DNA from: Pyxidicoccus xibeiensis
GTDB lineage: Bacteria > Myxococcota > Myxococcia > Myxococcales > Myxococcaceae
DNA: 64,000 bases
Assembly: GCF_024198175.1 (NCBI RefSeq)
Contig: NZ_JAJVKV010000002.1
Span: 248,001 to 312,000 of the forward strand
Direction: 5' to 3'
Positions 61,470 through 64,000 of the stretch are shown one piece after another (position 1 is the first letter of the stretch; the number at the start of each line of letters is the position of its first letter). The notes below the pieces were generated by a model. That model saw nothing but the letters and a program-made list of their open reading frames with translations. It made no database searches and was not told the DNA's origin. A program made the translations under genes and the position numbers.

Positions 61470-62087
61470 TCACCGCGCGGAGGCGGCGGTCTCCATGGGC
61501 GCGGGCGCTGAGGGCACGGGCGCGCGGGGCTCCTGCGTGGCCGCCCAGTCCGTCGCGCTGCGGCCGCTCGCATCGCGCACCTCGGGAGAGGCGCCCTGCT
61601 TGCGCAGCTGCTCCACCACCTCCTTGCGGCCGAAGAGGGAGGCGAACATCAGCGCCGTCTGGCCGAAGCGGTTGGCCTGGTCCACCGTGCAGGGCTGCTG
61701 GTTCAGCATCCCGACGATTTCCGCATAGCCCTTGAAGGCCGCGCCCATCAGCGCGGTGTTGCCGTTGTTGTCGCCGGCGCACGCGTCCGCGCCCGCCGCG
61801 AGCAGCGCGCGCACCGTGTCCGTGTGGCCGTGGTACGCGGCGAGGATGAGGGGCGAGAAGCCCCGGGCGTCGCGGGCCTCCACGGGCGTGCCCGCCTTGA
61901 TGAGCCCCGTCACGACCTCCACGTCACCCACGCGCGCGGCGGCGAGCAGGTAGCGCTCCGCCTCGCTCGTGGCCAGCAGCCGGCCCTGGGGCGCGGGTGT
62001 CGACCGCAGCGACATCCACGCCGCGGTGAGCAGCACGCCCACCAGCACCACGAGACCGAGCGTTCCGAGCAGCAGCTTGCGAATCAT
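61470..62087 (-). CDS. Membrane-anchored ankyrin-repeat protein, catalase partner
   Basis: 205 aa. ATG 62087 follows GGAGG. An N-terminal helix (LLLGTLGLVVLVGVLLTAAW) anchors it; then about four ankyrin repeats (RYLLAAARVGDVEVVTGLIK, GFSPLILAAYHGHTDTVRAL, NTALMGAAFKGYAEIVGMLN, QTALMFASLFGRKEVVEQLR). Ankyrin proteins beside a catalase are known in Pseudomonas (ankB with katB) and Campylobacter, where they support catalase activity. It lies just downstream of the catalase on the same strand. Confidence 0.9.
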   Translation of the reverse strand: MIRKLLLGTLGLVVLVGVLLTAAWMSLRSTPAPQGRLLATSEAERYLLAAARVGDVEVVTGLIKAGTPVEARDARGFSPLILAAYHGHTDTVRALLAAGADACAGDNNGNTALMGAAFKGYAEIVGMLNQQPCTVDQANRFGQTALMFASLFGRKEVVEQLRKQGASPEVRDASGRSATDWAATQEPRAPVPSAPAPMETAASAR

Positions 62088-62125
62088 GGAGTCCTCCAGG
62101 AGGGGAGAGCGGAGACCGCTCCACA

Positions 62126-62197
62126 TGAGAGAGGGCCGGGATGAAGGATGGCGGCACGGGGGAGCACCGGACTTCCCGCCACCCCGGCCCTCTCTCA
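62126..62197 (-). repeat. Perfect 15-bp inverted repeat between catalase and ankyrin genes
   Basis: TGAGAGAGGGCCGGG (62126-62140) and CCCGGCCCTCTCTCA (62183-62197) are separated by 42 nt in the 174-bp spacer of the catalase-ankyrin unit. No U-tract on either side. Could partially terminate or stabilise the catalase mRNA, or be a repeated palindrome family. Confidence 0.6.
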
Positions 62198-62261
62198 GGC
62201 GGAGAGGGGAACCACGGGGCCCCGGCGGCACATGGCGCCGGGGCCCGGTACGACAGAGACG

Positions 62262-63797
62262 TCAGCGAGCGGCGAGCGGCGCCACGGCGGCCTTGGCGTC
62301 ATCCACCTTGACGTTGACCGCCTTGGCCAGCTTCGTGCCGTAGTCGGGGTTCGCCATGTAGAAGTGCCCCACCATGCGGGCCTTCACGCGGGCGTCCTTC
62401 ACCTGGCCCAGGTCCGCGGCGAGGTTCTTCACCAGCCGCTCCTTCGCGCCGGCGTCGAGCGCCGCGTAGAACGCGCCCGCCTGGGAGAAGTTGTCCGTCT
62501 TGTCGATGGCCCGCTGCTGCGTGGTGCCGCTCAGCGGCGCGCTGGACAGCAGGTAGGCCGGGACGTCCTGCGTCTCACGGGTGACGCTCGGCTCGTAGTT
62601 CACGTCCGACTTCGTGTTGGCGAAGTTCATGGCGCCGTCCTGGCTGTTGTTGTTCACCGGGGCCTTGGCGCGGTTGACGGGCAGCGCCTGGTAGTTGGCG
62701 CCGATGCGGTAGCGCTGCGTGTCCGCGTACGAGAAGAGGCGGCCCTGCAGCAGCCGGTCCTCGGACGGCTCGATGCCCGGCGGCAGCACGCCCGGGGAGA
62801 ACGCCGACTGCTCGGTCTCCTGGAAGAAGTTGTCGGGCATCTTGTTGAGCGTGAACCGGCCCAGCTTGATGGCCGGAACCTGGTCCTCCGGCCACACCTT
62901 CGTCGGGTCGAGCGGGTCGAACGGGAACTTGTCCAGCTCCTTCGGGTCCAGCACCTGCACCGTCAGCTCCCACGAGGGGAACTTGCCCGCGCCGATGGTG
63001 GTGTACAGGTCCGTGGTGGCGTGCTGGTAGTCGCTGGTGATGACGCGGGCCACTTCCTCGGGGGTGTTGAGGCCCTTCACGCCCTGCTGCGTGAACCAGT
63101 TGAACTTGACGTACTTGTACTCGCCCTTCGCGTTGACGAACTTGAACGCGTGCACGCCGTGCCCGTTCATCTGGCGGTAGTTCGCCGGGATGCCCAGGTC
63201 CGAGTACACCTGCGTCAGCATGTGCGTCGACTCGGGGTGGTGCGAGAAGAAGTCGAAGAAGCGGTTCGGGTCCTGCTTGTTGGTGATGGGCGACGGCTTC
63301 AGCGAGTGCACCATGTCCGGGAACTTGATGGCGTCCCGGATGAAGAAGACGGGCAGGTCGTTGCCCACCAGGTCCCAGTTGCCCTCGTCCGTGTAGAACT
63401 TCAGCGCGAAGCCGCGAGGGTCGCGCACCGCCTCGGGCGAGCCCTGCGCGGGGATGACGGTGGAGAAGCGCACGAACATGGGCGTCTTCTTCCCCTTGGC
63501 GGAGAAGATGGACGCGCGCGTGAGCTTGGAGAAGTTGTCGTAGCTCTCGAAGGTGCCGTACGCGCCGGTGCCACGTGCGTGGACCACGCGCTCCGGGATG
63601 CGCTCCCGGTCGAACCGGGCCAGCTTCTCGATGAGGTGGAAGTCCTCCAGCAGCACGCCGCCGCGGGGGCCGGCCGTCTTGGAGCTCTGATTGGTGCCAA
63701 CCGGAGCGCCACTGTCGGTGGTGAGGGGGGGCGGAGTGTTGGCCAGCGCGGGGGCGCTGAACAGCAGGGCCGTCAGTAGAAGAGAGCGGGTTTGCAC
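62262..63797 (-). CDS. katB: Exported monofunctional catalase
   Basis: 511 aa with signal peptide (LLLTALLFSAPALA, cleavage near ANTPP), so periplasmic. Small-subunit haem catalase: catalytic His73 in ERVVHARGTGAYG, Asn146 in VGNDLPVFF and haem-binding Tyr357 in RLFSYADTQRYRIG. Length about 490 mature residues is normal for clade III KatB-type enzymes. It protects the envelope from hydrogen peroxide, together with the ankyrin protein. Confidence 0.95.
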   Translation of the reverse strand: MQTRSLLLTALLFSAPALANTPPPLTTDSGAPVGTNQSSKTAGPRGGVLLEDFHLIEKLARFDRERIPERVVHARGTGAYGTFESYDNFSKLTRASIFSAKGKKTPMFVRFSTVIPAQGSPEAVRDPRGFALKFYTDEGNWDLVGNDLPVFFIRDAIKFPDMVHSLKPSPITNKQDPNRFFDFFSHHPESTHMLTQVYSDLGIPANYRQMNGHGVHAFKFVNAKGEYKYVKFNWFTQQGVKGLNTPEEVARVITSDYQHATTDLYTTIGAGKFPSWELTVQVLDPKELDKFPFDPLDPTKVWPEDQVPAIKLGRFTLNKMPDNFFQETEQSAFSPGVLPPGIEPSEDRLLQGRLFSYADTQRYRIGANYQALPVNRAKAPVNNNSQDGAMNFANTKSDVNYEPSVTRETQDVPAYLLSSAPLSGTTQQRAIDKTDNFSQAGAFYAALDAGAKERLVKNLAADLGQVKDARVKARMVGHFYMANPDYGTKLAKAVNVKVDDAKAAVAPLAAR

Positions 63798-63905
63798 GGG
63801 GTCTTCCTCGTTTCGGGGATGAGACGCCGCGCTGCAAAGCAGGGCCCGTGCCGTCTCATCATCTTCAATGAGTCCAGGGGGTTATGCATGTGCTATCCAT
63901 GGCTC

Positions 63906-63965
63906 CACCGAAAAGTCGGTGTCATCACCGACCTTTCGGTGTTTGACTTCACCGGCCCGTCGGTG
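63906..63965. promoter_or_regulatory. Three tandem 16-bp palindromic operators upstream of catalase
   Basis: CACCGAAAAGTCGGTG (63906-63921), CACCGACCTTTCGGTG (63926-63941) and CACCGGCCCGTCGGTG (63950-63965) each fit CACCGR-N4-(T)CGGTG and are 20 and 24 bp apart, 108-168 bp upstream of the catalase start. This arrangement looks like a TetR-family-type dimeric operator array. It may control catalase, a divergent gene beyond the window edge, or both. Confidence 0.7.
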
Positions 63966-64000
63966 TGCTTTCCGTCCGGAACCGATAATGCGGTGCGGCA

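Noticed and set aside
1-64000. CRISPR array or insertion sequence
   Set aside because: No regularly spaced repeats, cas genes, transposase-like proteins or terminal inverted repeats with target duplications were seen.

Overview
The window is high-GC DNA from a Gram-negative bacterium with an outer membrane (a TonB-dependent receptor, many lipoproteins, several outer-membrane beta-barrels). GTG starts, DUF-rich lipoproteins, a lipoprotein/AHH-nuclease toxin beside an Imm11-type immunity protein, FHA and PP2C-cNMP signalling proteins and an L-erythro-3,5-diaminohexanoate dehydrogenase point to a myxobacterium (Myxococcus/Corallococcus/Pyxidicoccus-like). That assignment is inference from gene content; no rRNA is present.

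Layout. 0-5 kb: a ribbon-helix-helix regulator, a TonB receptor with a Cys-rich lipoprotein, and a His-rich outer-membrane barrel. 5-11 kb: a diheme cytochrome c/beta-propeller protein divergent from a MalT-type LuxR regulator, a GFA-family protein and tRNA-Met(CAT). 11.6-14.3 kb: a candidate polymorphic toxin-immunity pair. 14.3-18 kb: a Tat-exported Fe/Mn superoxide dismutase behind a structured leader that pairs with its ribosome-binding site, chromate transporter chrA, a wrecked MFS gene, and a DMT exporter with a His-rich tail. 18-37.8 kb: envelope and transport genes, including a sulfate-ester set: two paralogous sulfatases, their formylglycine-generating enzyme and a SulP permease, mixed with DUF2254, MgtC, HAD, ThrE-like, BASS, DUF2092 and amidase genes.

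37.81-48.75 kb: a 10.9-kb integrated element bounded by a perfect 42-bp direct repeat that lies in the 3' end of a DUF4349 lipoprotein gene and preserves its reading frame. It carries a tyrosine integrase with changed catalytic positions, two small DNA-binding proteins, a prim-pol/D5-type replication protein followed by an origin-like AT-rich region, a fused prohead protease-major capsid protein, a fibre-like protein and a reverse-strand lipoprotein. I find no terminase, portal, tail tube, tape measure or lysis gene. All its frames are intact. This fits a P4-like, capsid-carrying phage satellite better than a decayed prophage, and it is the most interesting object here.

48.7-64 kb: the restored DUF4349 gene, an FHA / PP2C-cNMP / coiled-coil signalling set, a 992-aa tandem carboxypeptidase-regulatory-like protein, coaBC, a family 4-type uracil-DNA glycosylase, an esterase, kdd, and a periplasmic catalase with its ankyrin partner. 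Upstream of the catalase are three tandem 16-bp palindromes that look like a repressor-binding array.
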